64,000 nucleotides of DNA from JACVRM01 sp963755085 (GTDB taxonomy: Bacteria; Actinomycetota; Thermoleophilia; Gaiellales; Gaiellaceae): the NCBI GenBank assembly GCA_963755085.1, contig CAVWIN010000013.1, positions 1 to 64,000 of the forward strand, written 5' to 3'. The position numbers were made by a program, and so were the translations under genes. This document shows, one piece after another, positions 52,896 to 61,566 of the stretch. The notes under the pieces are model-generated. The model was not told where the DNA came from. It ran no database searches and worked only from the letters and a program-made list of their open reading frames with translations. Numbering within the stretch: the first letter of the stretch is position 1; each line of letters starts with the position of its first letter.

Positions 52896-53475
52896 CGGAT
52901 GCCTCCTCGGCGAGCTGTCGCTTCAGGATCCGGCGACCACGATGCAGGCGGGACATGACGGTGCCGACCGGGATGTCGAGGATCTGGGCGGCCTCGGCGT
53001 ACGCAAAGCCGCCGATGTCGACGAGCACGACCACGTCGCGGAAGTCGTGCGGCACCTCCGAAAGGGCGTTGACGACGCCGTCCTGCGACAGCCGGGCAAG
53101 CACCCGCTCCTCCTCCTCGGGCTGCTGGTCGCCGCCCGAGCCGGCGAGCCGGTTGTAGAGGAAGTAGTCGCCCTCCTCCAGCGGCTCGGTCTGCGGGCGG
53201 CGCTGCCGCGCACGGGCGCGGTCGATGTTCAGGTTCGTGAGGATGCGCAGGAGCCAGGCGCGCAGGTTCGTGCCCGGCTGGTAGGAGCGCCAGCTGCGGA
53301 AGGCGCGCGCGTACGTCTCCTGCATCAGGTCCTCGGCCTCCTCACGCGAGCCGACCAGCCGCCGGGCGACCTGGTAGACCTGGTCGGCCAGCTCGAGCGC
53401 TTCCTCCTCGAAGCGCACACGCGCCCGGGCGTCGTCGGCGAGCTGCCGCGTCTCGGTCGGCGAGGGCTCGCCCAT
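52882..53475 (-). CDS. sigR: ECF sigma factor, SigR/SigH-like
   Basis: A 197-residue sigma factor. Region 2 has DQVYQVARRLVGSREEAEDLMQETYARAFRSWRSYQPGTNLRAWLLRILTN in order, and region 4 has VVLVDIGGFAYAEAAQILDIPVGTVMSRLHRGRRIL. This matches the oxidative-stress sigma SigR/SigH group. The cognate anti-sigma gene follows immediately. A SigR-type promoter (GGAAT-N18-GTT) lies upstream at 53511-53536, suggesting autoregulation as in Streptomyces. Confidence 0.92.
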   Translation of the reverse strand: MGEPSPTETRQLADDARARVRFEEEALELADQVYQVARRLVGSREEAEDLMQETYARAFRSWRSYQPGTNLRAWLLRILTNLNIDRARARQRRPQTEPLEEGDYFLYNRLAGSGGDQQPEEEERVLARLSQDGVVNALSEVPHDFRDVVVLVDIGGFAYAEAAQILDIPVGTVMSRLHRGRRILKRQLAEEASDDVP

Positions 53476-53510
53476 CGCTCGAACCTAGCAGCACGCTCAC
53501 GGAGGGACAA

Positions 53511-53536
53511 AACGGGCGCGGAAGGGCTGGTATTCC
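53511..53536 (-). promoter_or_regulatory. SigR/SigH-type promoter GGAAT-N18-GTT before sigR
   Basis: On the minus strand GGAAT (53536-53532) and GTT (53513-53511) are separated by exactly 18 bases, the consensus of SigR/SigH-type promoters. The -10 element lies about 35 bp upstream of the sigR-like start codon. It predicts a positive feedback loop under thiol stress. Confidence 0.75.
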
Positions 53537-53599
53537 CGACTTTTGAGGATCGCCCCGCGCGGGTACATCGTATTTGGACCCCGAGCAGAGGAGGAAGGT

Positions 53600-53986
53600 A
53601 TGGACGGGTACGAGGTCATCTCGGTCTTGGACGACAAGCGCATCGGGCACGTCTCCGGGCGTGTCGGTGACTTTCTCATCGTCGAGCACGGCCATCTGCG
53701 CAAGTCGCACAACCCGCTGCCGCTCGAGTTCGCGGACGTGGACGAGGCCTCGGGCCGCGTCGTGACGACGCTCGCCCACGACATCGTCTACGACGCGCCC
53801 CAGGTCACGAAGGGCCAGCTCGACGAGCAGGCGGCGGCGCAGTACTACGGCCTCGCCGAGTCGCCGCCGATCGACGGCTACGTCGATGTGGACGACCACG
53901 AGCTCAAGGCCGGCGAGCCCGCGCTGCTCGGCGACCGCGACCGGCAGGACCGCGCGCCGGAGACCGGCGAGGCCTACGAGAGCTAG
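53600..53986 (+). CDS. Hypothetical protein, PRC-barrel/DUF2171-like N-terminus
   Basis: A 128-residue acidic protein from ATG 53600 with GAGGAAGG upstream. The N-terminal ~65 residues (YEVISVLDDKRIGHVSGRVGDFLIVEHGHLRKSHNPLPLEF in order) resemble PRC-barrel or DUF2171 adaptor domains. The C-terminal part is Asp/Glu-rich. It is divergent from the sigR gene and may share its control region. Function unknown. Confidence 0.6.
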   Translation: MDGYEVISVLDDKRIGHVSGRVGDFLIVEHGHLRKSHNPLPLEFADVDEASGRVVTTLAHDIVYDAPQVTKGQLDEQAAAQYYGLAESPPIDGYVDVDDHELKAGEPALLGDRDRQDRAPETGEAYES

Positions 53987-53989
53987 CCG

Positions 53990-54208
53990 CTAGACGAGCG
54001 AGTCTTCGCGGAAGCCCGCGCGCGAGAGGGCCGCGACGAGCGTCTCCCTGTCGGTCACGTCGTCGTCCCACGTCAGCGTGACCTGGCCCATGAGGTTGGC
54101 GGAGGCGCCCGTGAGGCCCTCCTCCGCGCGCAGGGCGACCGCGAGGCGGTTCACGCAGCGCTCGCAGCGGATGCCGGTGACCTGGAGCATGTCGGTCTGC
54201 TCGGGCAC
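53990..54208 (-). CDS. Heavy-metal-associated (HMA) domain protein
   Basis: A 72-residue single HMA domain. The metal motif is GIRCERCVNRLAVAL (CxxC), followed by ANLMGQVTLTWDD and LVAALSRAGF, as in CopZ/MerP-type chaperones. It probably binds copper or a similar metal in the cytosol. No metal ATPase is adjacent. It is convergent with the 53.6-kb gene and lies six bases after the GCS2 gene on the same strand. Confidence 0.82.
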   Translation of the reverse strand: MPEQTDMLQVTGIRCERCVNRLAVALRAEEGLTGASANLMGQVTLTWDDDVTDRETLVAALSRAGFREDSLV

Positions 54209-54214
54209 TGCGGC

Positions 54215-55282
54215 CTAGCGTAGCGTCCGCTCGACGAGCGCGGCCGTCAGCGCCTCGAGCCCCTCGGCCCGCCCGATCGCGAGCTGCTCCTCGGCCTCCG
54301 TCCGGGCGGCGTCGACGCCGACGCCCACCCGTTCTGCGAGCTCCTCCACGAGCTCCCGGGCAGGCGCCATCCGGTCGCCGTCGGGGTGCACGAGCTCGGC
54401 GTCGAGCCCTGCGCGCAGCGCCGCCCAGCGGTTCTGCTGGTAGAGCGCCCGCGCCGGCGGGTCGTAGGGAGGGGCCTCACCCTCGGCGGCGGCGATGCAG
54501 AGCGCCTGGATCAGCGCCACCAGGTTCGCGGAGCGCTCCGGCGACGTCGGCTGGTCCGGCATCCGCACCTCGAGCGTCCCGAAGCGCGGGTGCGGGCGGA
54601 TGTCCCACCAGAGCATCGTGTAGTCCGGGATGACGCCCAGCCCGACCAGCCGGTCGACGAACGCCCCCCAGTCGGCGGCGTCCCGAAAGGCCGGCGGCGC
54701 GCCGCTGCGCGGCAGCTGCGCGAGGATCTCGGCCCGGTTGGAGGCGAGCCCGGTCTCCTCGCCCGACAGGTAGGGCGAGTTGGCCGAGAGCGCCAGGACG
54801 GCGGGCAGCCAGGGCAGCGCCCCCTCGAGCGCCCGGAAGCACGTCTCCGGATCCGGCATGCCCACGTGGACGTGCAGCCCGTTGACCCCCTGCCGCCGCG
54901 CCGAGATGCCGGCGTACTCGACGAACGCGAGGTAGCGGGCCTCCGGCACGATCGCCTGCTCCTCGGGCCGGCTGATCGGGTGCGCCCCGGCGGCGAAGAC
55001 CTCGAGGCCGCGCTCGCCCGCGAGCCGCGCGGCCACCTCGCGCAGCTCGCGCAGCCGCGCGGACGCCTCCCCGGCGGAGTCGCAGACGCCGGTGTTCGAC
55101 TCGACGACGCAGGCGAAGAGCTCGGTCTTGATCCGCCCCGGCCCGAGCTCCGCCTCCGCGGCCGCGACGATCTCCGGAGAGGCGGGCGCAAGCAGCAGCG
55201 TCTCGGCGTCGACGAGCATGAGCTCCTCCTCCGCCCCCACGGACCACGGCGTGCTCTTCCCCCAGCGGGCCTCCTCCTGCAT
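54215..55282 (-). CDS. Carboxylate-amine ligase, GCS2/YbdK family
   Basis: A 355-residue ATP-dependent ligase of the glutamate-cysteine ligase 2 type. Motifs are SVGAEEELMLVD (metal Glu cluster), TELFACVVESNTGVC, NGLHVHVGMPD and WWDIRPHPRFGTLEVRMPD. Relatives include weak gamma-glutamylcysteine synthetases and EgtA-like enzymes. With the SigR/RsrA genes nearby, a low-molecular-weight thiol role is attractive but unproven. The start is ATG 55282. Confidence 0.85.
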   Translation of the reverse strand: MQEEARWGKSTPWSVGAEEELMLVDAETLLLAPASPEIVAAAEAELGPGRIKTELFACVVESNTGVCDSAGEASARLRELREVAARLAGERGLEVFAAGAHPISRPEEQAIVPEARYLAFVEYAGISARRQGVNGLHVHVGMPDPETCFRALEGALPWLPAVLALSANSPYLSGEETGLASNRAEILAQLPRSGAPPAFRDAADWGAFVDRLVGLGVIPDYTMLWWDIRPHPRFGTLEVRMPDQPTSPERSANLVALIQALCIAAAEGEAPPYDPPARALYQQNRWAALRAGLDAELVHPDGDRMAPARELVEELAERVGVGVDAARTEAEEQLAIGRAEGLEALTAALVERTLR

Positions 55283-55367
55283 CGCGCCATGATCGCGAAC
55301 GGAGGACCGGGCTGGTACGGAAGCCCGGAACCCGCTAGGGTCGGCGCCCCACGGGAGAAGGGGGTCT

Positions 55368-55592
55368 GTGTTCGCACGGCCCGCAATGCGCCGCGGTCAC
55401 ATAACCGCCGCGGTCAGCAACGCCCTCGGCGACGAGGTATCGCGCATCAGCCGCGGCCGCGAGGTCGACCGCGTCTACGCGCACGGGCACGTCGACCCGG
55501 TGATCGTCGAGGACGACGATGTGATCCTGCCCGAGTGGGCGCAGCCGATCGCGGCGCGCATCCGCATGGTCGTGCTCGCGGCGCTCCGGTAG
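55368..55592 (+). CDS. Hypothetical 74-aa protein
   Basis: GTG 55368 has AGAAGGGGG just upstream, a good ribosome site. The product (MFARPAMRRGHITAAVSNALG, then VIVEDDDVILPEW) has no recognised family, signal or membrane segment. The first 20 residues after MRRG resemble the start of DUF2294 proteins, but the rest does not. It is divergent from the GCS2 gene. Confidence 0.45.
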   Translation: MFARPAMRRGHITAAVSNALGDEVSRISRGREVDRVYAHGHVDPVIVEDDDVILPEWAQPIAARIRMVVLAALR

Positions 55593-55605
55593 TCCGTAGA
55601 GCTTT

Positions 55606-55640
55606 TTCCCTGCGAGCCGCCGGCGGCGGCCCGCAGGGAA
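55606..55640. terminator. Hairpin between convergent small gene and htrA
   Basis: A 9-bp stem TTCCCTGCG (55606-55614) with CGCAGGGAA (55632-55640) encloses a GC-rich loop that can pair further. It lies between convergent stops at 55592 and 55647. No T tract follows on either strand, so it is a plausible but unproven bidirectional terminator. Confidence 0.5.
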
Positions 55641-55646
55641 GGACGG

Positions 55647-56858
55647 CTACCCGCGAGGGGAGGAGGGTTGCCGCCCAAGCTTCACGTGGACGGTGTGCCT
55701 TGTAGTACCGCGGAAGAGGTCGAGTCGGATTGCGTCGCCGGGGTTCTTGGCGGCGACGACCTCCCGCAGCGCCTCGACCGTCTGCATCGGGCGCCCGTCC
55801 GCGGCAACCAGGAGGTCGCCGCCCATGACGTAGGTCTCGCCGTCGACGGTGACGTGCTGGGTGCCGGCCTTGATGCCGGCCCTGGCCGCGCCGCTGCCGG
55901 GGTCGACGTCGGCCACGAGCAGCCCTGTGCTGGCCGGCAGGTGGAAGAGCCTGGCGATGCCGGCGTCGACCGGCTGCGCGTAGATGCCGAGCTGCGCGTG
56001 CTCGACCCTGCCCTTGTCGATGATCTGCGAGGCGACGTCCTTCACGGTGTTGATCGGGATGGCGAAGCCGAGGCCGACGTTCCCGCCGTTCTCCGTGGCG
56101 ATCTGGGTGTTGACCCCGATGACGCGGCCGTCGCTCGACAGCAGCGGGCCGCCCGAGTTGCCCTCGTTGATGGCGGCGTCGGTCTGGATGACCTGGTCGA
56201 TCAGCGACTGGTTCGGCGCCTGGATCGCCCGCCCGGTAGCGCTGACGATGCCGGACGTGACGGTGCGCTCGTAGCCCAGCGGGTTGCCGATGGCGACGAC
56301 GGCGTCGCCGACCTGGACGCCGTCGGAGTCGCCGAGCTCCAGGGGGCGCAGCGCGCGCGACTCGGCGCTCACCTTGAGCACGGCGACGTCGGTCGAGGGG
56401 TCGCGGCCCACGAGCTTGGCGGCCATGCTCTCGTTGTTCGAGAAGCTGACCCTGATCCGCTGGGCGCCCTGGATCACGTGGTAGTTCGTGACGATGTAGC
56501 CGGACTTGTCGATCACGAAGCCGGAGCCGAGCCCGCGCTGCTCCTGGGCCATGGTCGGGAAGACGCCGAACGGGTCGGTCGCGCGGACGACCGTCTCGGT
56601 CGAGACGCGGACGACGCCCGGACGCGAGCGCTGGTAGATCTGGCCGATCGTCAGCGGGTGCCCGACCTGGCGGAAGCGTGCGGTCGTGACGGCGGCGTCG
56701 CCGGTCGTGAGCGGCTGCGCCGGTGCGGCCGAGGAGCTCGCCCCGATTCCCCAGAGGAGCGCCGCACCCGTCAAGGCAACCGCCCCACCGGCGATCGCGG
56801 CAACGACGAGCGCGGCGCTCGCGACGAGAAAGAGGAGTCCCGTGCGTTGAGGCCGCAC
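55647..56858 (-). CDS. HtrA/DegP-like serine protease with PDZ domain
   Basis: A 403-residue membrane-anchored protease. An N-terminal helix (about residues 8-40) anchors it. The trypsin-like domain has the triad H127 (TNYHVI), D157 (STDVAVLK) and S235 (NEGNSGGPL). The PDZ domain (about 300-395) has LLVADVDPGSGAARAGIKAG. It degrades or refolds damaged exported proteins. GTG 56858 is the start. It lies 57 bp after phoU on the same strand. Confidence 0.92.
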   Translation of the reverse strand: MRPQRTGLLFLVASAALVVAAIAGGAVALTGAALLWGIGASSSAAPAQPLTTGDAAVTTARFRQVGHPLTIGQIYQRSRPGVVRVSTETVVRATDPFGVFPTMAQEQRGLGSGFVIDKSGYIVTNYHVIQGAQRIRVSFSNNESMAAKLVGRDPSTDVAVLKVSAESRALRPLELGDSDGVQVGDAVVAIGNPLGYERTVTSGIVSATGRAIQAPNQSLIDQVIQTDAAINEGNSGGPLLSSDGRVIGVNTQIATENGGNVGLGFAIPINTVKDVASQIIDKGRVEHAQLGIYAQPVDAGIARLFHLPASTGLLVADVDPGSGAARAGIKAGTQHVTVDGETYVMGGDLLVAADGRPMQTVEALREVVAAKNPGDAIRLDLFRGTTRHTVHVKLGRQPSSPRG

Positions 56859-56915
56859 GACGGTCCTTATAGCCCGGCGCGCTTAACGGCCTACGTCGGT
56901 GGTGTTAAGCAGTGT

Positions 56916-57596
56916 TCAGCCGCGCAGCTCGGTCGACGCATCCGTGAACTCACGGAACTCGCCGGTGACGAGGTATGCGACCTGCTCACCGATGTCGACG
57001 CAGTGGTCGCCGATGCGCTCCAGGCAGCGCGAGACGATGATCATGCGCAGCCCCCACTCGCGCATCTCCGGGTTGCTCCCGAGCGCCATCAGATGGTGCA
57101 CGGCGCGCCGGTTCGCACGGTCGATCAGCTCGTCCAGCTCGACCAGCGACTCGGCCGCCTCGACGTCGCGGTTCATGAACGCGTCGAGCGAGAGCTTCAG
57201 CATCTCCTCGCCGCGGACGGCCATCTCGTCGAACGCCTCGATGAGCTTTATGTCGGGTGGGACCGCGTAGACCAGCTTGGTCAGCTTGGCGATCGTGACG
57301 CAGAGGTCGGCGATGCGCTCGAGCGCGAGGTTGATGTGGATGATCGACAGCACCAGCCGCAGGTCGGAGGCCACCGGCGTCTGCCGGGCGAGGAGCGACT
57401 CGACCGCCACCTCGATCGACAGGTAGCGCGAGTCGACCTCGTCGTCGAACGCGATCACCTCGTCACCGAGCTCCGGGTCGCGGTCGCGCAGCGCCTGCAT
57501 CGCGCCGCGGATGGCGCGGGCGCAGAGGTCGCCCTCCTCCATGAGGGTCGCCTGCAGCGTGTTGAGGTCTTCCTGGAGCGGGATCCGCATGGGCAT
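56916..57596 (-). CDS. phoU: Phosphate transport regulator PhoU
   Basis: A 226-residue two-repeat helical protein. Metal-binding repeats are visible as VIAFDDEVDSRYLSIE with LALERIADLCVTIAK, and LVELDELIDRANR with RCLERIGDHCVDIGE. It couples the Pst transporter to the PhoR-like kinase. The ATG at 57596 overlaps the pstB stop (TGATG), so it is the last gene of the pst operon. Confidence 0.93.
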   Translation of the reverse strand: MPMRIPLQEDLNTLQATLMEEGDLCARAIRGAMQALRDRDPELGDEVIAFDDEVDSRYLSIEVAVESLLARQTPVASDLRLVLSIIHINLALERIADLCVTIAKLTKLVYAVPPDIKLIEAFDEMAVRGEEMLKLSLDAFMNRDVEAAESLVELDELIDRANRRAVHHLMALGSNPEMREWGLRMIIVSRCLERIGDHCVDIGEQVAYLVTGEFREFTDASTELRG

Positions 57597-58490
57597 CAGC
57601 CGAACCGCCCCGTGACGTAGTCCTCCGTCCGCTTGTCGCCGGGCGTCGTGAAGATCTTGTCCGTCCGGTCGTACTCGACGAGGACGCCCGACCGCTGGCC
57701 GTCGACGACCTCGCTCAGCGAGAAGAAGGCGGTCATGTCGGCGACGCGCGCGGCCTGCTGCATGTTGTGCGTGACGATCACGATCGTGTAGTCGCGACTT
57801 CAGCTCGTGCATCAGATCCTCGATGCTCGCCGTCGAGATCGGGTCGAGCGCCGACGCGGGCTCGTCGAGCAGGATCACCTCGGGCTCGATCGCGATCGCG
57901 CGCGCAATGCACAGGCGCTGCTGCTGGCCGCCCGACAGCGCGAGCGCGCTGTCCTTGAGCCGGTCCTTGACCTCCTCCCACAGCGCCGCGCGCCTGAGGG
58001 CGGCCTCGACGCGGTCGTGCAGGTTGTCCTTCATGCCGAGGATCCGCAGCCCGTAGGCGATGTTGTCGAAGACCGACTTCGGGAACGGGTTCGGGCGCTG
58101 GAACACCATCCCGATCTGGCGACGGACGTTGACCGGGTCGACGTCCTTGCCCTGGAGGTCGATGCCGTGGAAGTAGATGGCGCCCTCGGTCCGGAAGTTC
58201 GGGACGACGTCGTTCATCCGGTTCAGGCAGCGGATGAACGTGCTCTTGCCGCACCCGGACGGGCCGATGATCGCGGTCACCTGGTTGCCTGGGACGTCGA
58301 AGCTGACGTCCTTGACCGCAGGTGACTTGCCGTAGTAGGCGGTCAGGTCCTCGATCTTGAAGACGGTCGGCCCGGCAAGCGGCGCCGAACTCGGCGCGGC
58401 CGGGCCGAGCTGCGTCGGGTCGATCGCCTTGGCGAGGCCGTCACCGGTCTGCTCGGTGCCCTCGGCCATCTCGGTGGAAGGGTAATCCAT
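57596..58490 (-). CDS. pstB: Phosphate ABC transporter ATP-binding protein PstB, apparently frameshifted
   Basis: From ATG 58490 the frame encodes a disordered leader, then VFKIEDLTAYYGKSPAVKDVSF, Walker A GPSGCGKST, VFQRPNPFPKSVFDNIAYG, signature LSGGQQQRLCIARAIA and Walker B VILLDEPASALDP. At LMHELKS near 57795 the frame is lost. The expected continuation (DYTIVIVTHNMQQAARVADMTAFF to YVTGRFG) is in another frame. Restoring a CG pair in the CGCG at 57793-57796 rejoins them. The span of 895 bp is one over a multiple of three. Confidence 0.88.
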
Positions 58491-58504
58491 CGGGTCTCTC
58501 CTCC

Positions 58505-59408
58505 CTAGCGTTTGCCGGAGCGGCGCCGGCGGCTCCGCAGCCCGAAGTAGCGCGCGAGGGTGCTCGCGACGAGCACGAAGGTGATCAGCACGAACGCGGT
58601 CGCCCACGCCTGCTCCTGCAGGTGCGGGGTCGGCCTGCTCGGCCGCGTTGAAGATGAAGTAGGGCATCGAGTTGAGCGGCTGCGTCGGGTTCCAGCTCGT
58701 CTGCGTGCCGACCAGCGACGAGGTGAAGAGCAGGGGCGCCGTCTCGCCCGCGATGCGGGCGGTCGCGAGCGTCGCGCCCGTGATGATCCCGCCCATCGCC
58801 TGAGGGAGCACGATGCTGAGCGTCGTCCGCCACTTGGGCGCGCCGAGCGCGAGGCTGCCCTCGCGCAGCGAGTTGGGCACGAGCGCCAGGACCTCCTGGG
58901 TCGACCGCGCGACCAGCGGCAGCATCAGGATCGCGAGCGCGAATGACGCCTTGAGCGCGCTCTGGCCGCTGCCCGCGACCAGCAGGACGAACACGAAGAT
59001 GCCGATGACGATCGCCGGGATCCCGTTCAGGACGTCGAGCGCCAGCTGCAGCGGCGCACGGACGCGAGGCGATGCGAACTCGTTGAGGTAGATCGCCGCC
59101 GCGACGCCGACCGGGAGCGCCATCAGCACGGCGAAGAAGACGATCACGATACTGCCGACGATCGCGTTCGCGATCCCCGAGTGCGGCGTCTCGCCGAACG
59201 TGAACGCGAACGACGTCGTCTTCGTGAAGAAGTCGAGGTTGATCGCGCCGATTCCTTTCTTGAGCACCGAGACGACGACGATGACGAGCACGGCGACCGC
59301 GAGCATCGCCGCGACCGTGGCAAGCGCCTCCATGGCCAGATTGACCGCCTTTCGGCGGCGGAGGCGCTCGCTCGTCAGCGGACGAGGCGGCTCGGCGTGC
59401 ACGCTCAT
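58505..59408 (-). CDS. pstA: Phosphate ABC transporter permease PstA, apparently frameshifted near the end
   Basis: A permease of about 300 residues with six helices. EFASPRVRAPLQLALDVLNGIPAIVIG and the EAA loop LREGSLALGAPKWRTTLSIVLPQAMGGI are typical. After YFIFNAAEQADP near 58628 the frame changes. With one G less in the run 58626-58629 the protein continues HLQEQAWATAFVLITFVLVAS, the last helix, to a stop at 58505. The span of 904 bp is one over a multiple of three. It overlaps pstC by four bases. Confidence 0.88.
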
Positions 59409-60382
59409 GTGCGCCCCTGCTGACGGCGGGCGACGCGGCGGACGATGACCTGCGCGATGACGTTGACGATGAGCGAGAAGATCAGGAGCAGGACGCCGAG
59501 GTAGACGAGCGAGGACTTGTTGAGATTGTTCGTGTAGCTCTGGTACGAGCTGGCGACCCGGCTCGCAAGCGTGTCGCCGGTGTGGAAGAGGTTGAAGCTG
59601 ATGTTGGTGGTGTTGCCGATCACCTGCGTGACGGCGATCGCCTCTCCGACCGCGCGGCCGAGGCCGAGGATCAGCGCCGCGGCGATGCCGGCGCGCGAGT
59701 AGGGGAAGACGACCCCGCGGATCATCTCCCAGCGCGTCGCGCCGAGCGCCAGGGCGCCCTCCTTCAGCTCGGCCGGCACGTTCAGGAAGAGCTCGCGGCA
59801 GATGCTGGAGACGATCGGGACGACCATGATCGTCAGGATCAGGACAGCGGACAGCTGGCTGGAGCCGACGGTCTGAGAGCCGTCGAAGAACGGCGTCCAG
59901 CCAAACAGCGTGCTGAGAATCGGGCTGAGCGTCGAGACGACCCAGGGCCCCATGACGAGGATGCCCCAGAGGCCGAGCACGACGCTGGGCACGGAGGCCA
60001 GCATCTCGACGAGCGCGCCGACCGGGGCCCGGATCCAGCCCGGCGCGAGCTCGGTCAGGAACAGGGCAATCGCGATCGCGATCGGGCCGGCGACGAGCAG
60101 CGCGAAGAACGACGTCAGCGCGGTGCCGAAGATGAACGTGCCCGCGCCGTAGACGTCGGTGACCGGGTTCCAGGTCGTCCCGGTGATGAAGCCGAGGCCG
60201 AAGGTGTCGAACGAGAGCTTCGCGCCCGCGAACACCTTCCAGGTGATGAGGATCAGCAGGACCACGGCCGTCAAGCCGGCCGCGAGCGTGATTCCGTAGA
60301 GGAGCGTGTCGCCGAAGCGGAAGCGGCCCCGCCGCTGGAGGGCGGCGGGGCCGGTCGGTGCGGATCTTGCTGCTGTCGTCAA
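59405..60382 (-). CDS. pstC: Phosphate ABC transporter permease PstC
   Basis: A 325-residue membrane protein. LSFDTFGLGFITGTTWNPVTDVYGAGTFIFGT is the PstC signature region, in order. LVEMLASVPSVVLGLWGI and the EAA loop LKEGALALGATRWEMIRGVVFPYSRAGI follow. It pairs with PstA to form the channel. TTG 60382 is the start, 16 bp after the pstS stop. The reading frame is intact, unlike its neighbours. Confidence 0.93.
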   Translation of the reverse strand: MTTAARSAPTGPAALQRRGRFRFGDTLLYGITLAAGLTAVVLLILITWKVFAGAKLSFDTFGLGFITGTTWNPVTDVYGAGTFIFGTALTSFFALLVAGPIAIAIALFLTELAPGWIRAPVGALVEMLASVPSVVLGLWGILVMGPWVVSTLSPILSTLFGWTPFFDGSQTVGSSQLSAVLILTIMVVPIVSSICRELFLNVPAELKEGALALGATRWEMIRGVVFPYSRAGIAAALILGLGRAVGEAIAVTQVIGNTTNISFNLFHTGDTLASRVASSYQSYTNNLNKSSLVYLGVLLLIFSLIVNVIAQVIVRRVARRQQGRT

Positions 60383-60398
60383 CCCAGCGCGATCCGGG

Positions 60399-61443
60399 TC
60401 AGGTCGAGGAAGAAATCCGCTTCAGGACTACCTTGTCGCGCGCCAGGACGTAGCTGGGAATGGGCACGAAGAGGAGCTTCTTGCCGAGCGGCTGGCCGCT
60501 CGTGATCGCCCAGTTGACGAACGCCTTGAGCGCCGCGGCCTTCGACGACTGCAGCGGCAGGATCACGTACGTGTACGTGCAGATCGGGTACGCGGTCGGC
60601 TTGCTCTTCGGCGGGTTCACGATCGAGAGGGAGTTGCGCGAGTCGAACGACCGCACGTTCGCAGCCGCGGCCTGGATGCCGCGGATGCCGGGCAGCGCCC
60701 ACTTGCCGGACTTGTTCTGCACGGCCGCGAACTGGAGCTTGTTCGCCAGCGCGTAGGCGACGTCGGCGTAGCCGACCGCCCCCGGCGTCCGGGTGACGAC
60801 GCCGGACACGCCCGAGCTGCCGCGGGCGCCGACGGCCTTCGGGCTCGGCCAGTCGACGGCCGTGTTGTGGCCGACCTTGTTCGCCCACTCTGGAACTGAC
60901 CGCCGAGAGGAAGTCGGTGAAGTTGTACGTCGTGCCCGACCCGTCGCTGCGGTTCACGGGCGTGATGTCGGTCGACGGCAGGTTCACGCCGGGGTTCAGC
61001 TTCGTGATCCGCTTGTCGTTCCACTTGGCGATCTTCCCGAGGTAGATGTCGGCGATCACGGTGCCGGTAAGGTGGAGGTTGTTCTTGACGCCCGGCAGGT
61101 TGTAGAGCACCGCCGTCGCCCCGAGCGCCCACGGCACCATGACGCAGCCGTGGCAGGACGTGAACTGATCGACAGTCAGCGGCGCGTCGGAGGCGCCGAA
61201 GTCGACCGTGCGGTTCTGGATCGCGGTGATGCCGGCGCCGCTGCCGACCGGGTTGTAGGTGATGGACGCGCCCTTGTAGGCCTGCTGCCACTGCGCGATC
61301 AGCGGTGCGACGAACGTCGAGCCGGCCCCGCTCAACGAGTCGGCCTGCTTCCTTGCCGGCTGCGCGCCGGCGACGGCCGCGAATGCGACGGCCGCAATGA
61401 CCCCCGTCGCGACGGCAGCGATGACGTAGCGCGTTGTGCGCAT
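60399..61443 (-). CDS. pstS: Phosphate-binding protein PstS, apparently frameshifted
   Basis: An exported phosphate-binding protein of about 347 residues. From ATG 61443 (AAAGGAGA upstream) there is a signal peptide, then SLSGAGSTFVAPLIAQWQQAY, ITYNPVGSGAGITAIQNRTVDFGASDAPL and VNRSDGSGTTYNFTDFL. At AVSS near 60891 the frame is lost. Without an extra T there it continues EWANKVGHNTAVDWPS, then SGVSGVVTRTPGAVGYADVAYA, to a stop at 60399. There is no lipobox Cys. A CHGC motif (TSCHGCVMVP) is unusual. Confidence 0.9.
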
Positions 61444-61525
61444 GTCCCGAGATCTCCTTTGTCGGATTCCCATCCGGTGCGCCGCGAGCGTACGGCCGCT
61501 CGTTCGCGCAGTGGGGCGCCGCGCC

Positions 61526-61558
61526 GTGAACTTGTGGTGTCGAAGTGGTGAAGCCCCG
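61526..61558 (-). promoter_or_regulatory. PHO-box-like triple 11-bp direct repeat upstream of pstS
   Basis: On the minus strand three consecutive 11-mers contain CTTCAC, CGACAC and GTTCAC at the same offset (plus-strand units start GTGAAC, GTGTCG and GTGAAG at 61526, 61537 and 61548). Actinobacterial PhoP boxes are 11-bp direct repeats of GTTCACC type (established knowledge). It ends 83 bp before the pstS start, so phosphate control is expected. Confidence 0.6.
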
Positions 61559-61566
61559 CGGAGGGC

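Noticed and set aside
56916..59408. One 830-residue fusion of PstA, PstB and PhoU
   Set aside because: The long frame arises only from the frameshifts in pstA and pstB; each gene has its own start, and the family motifs after the breaks are in other frames.
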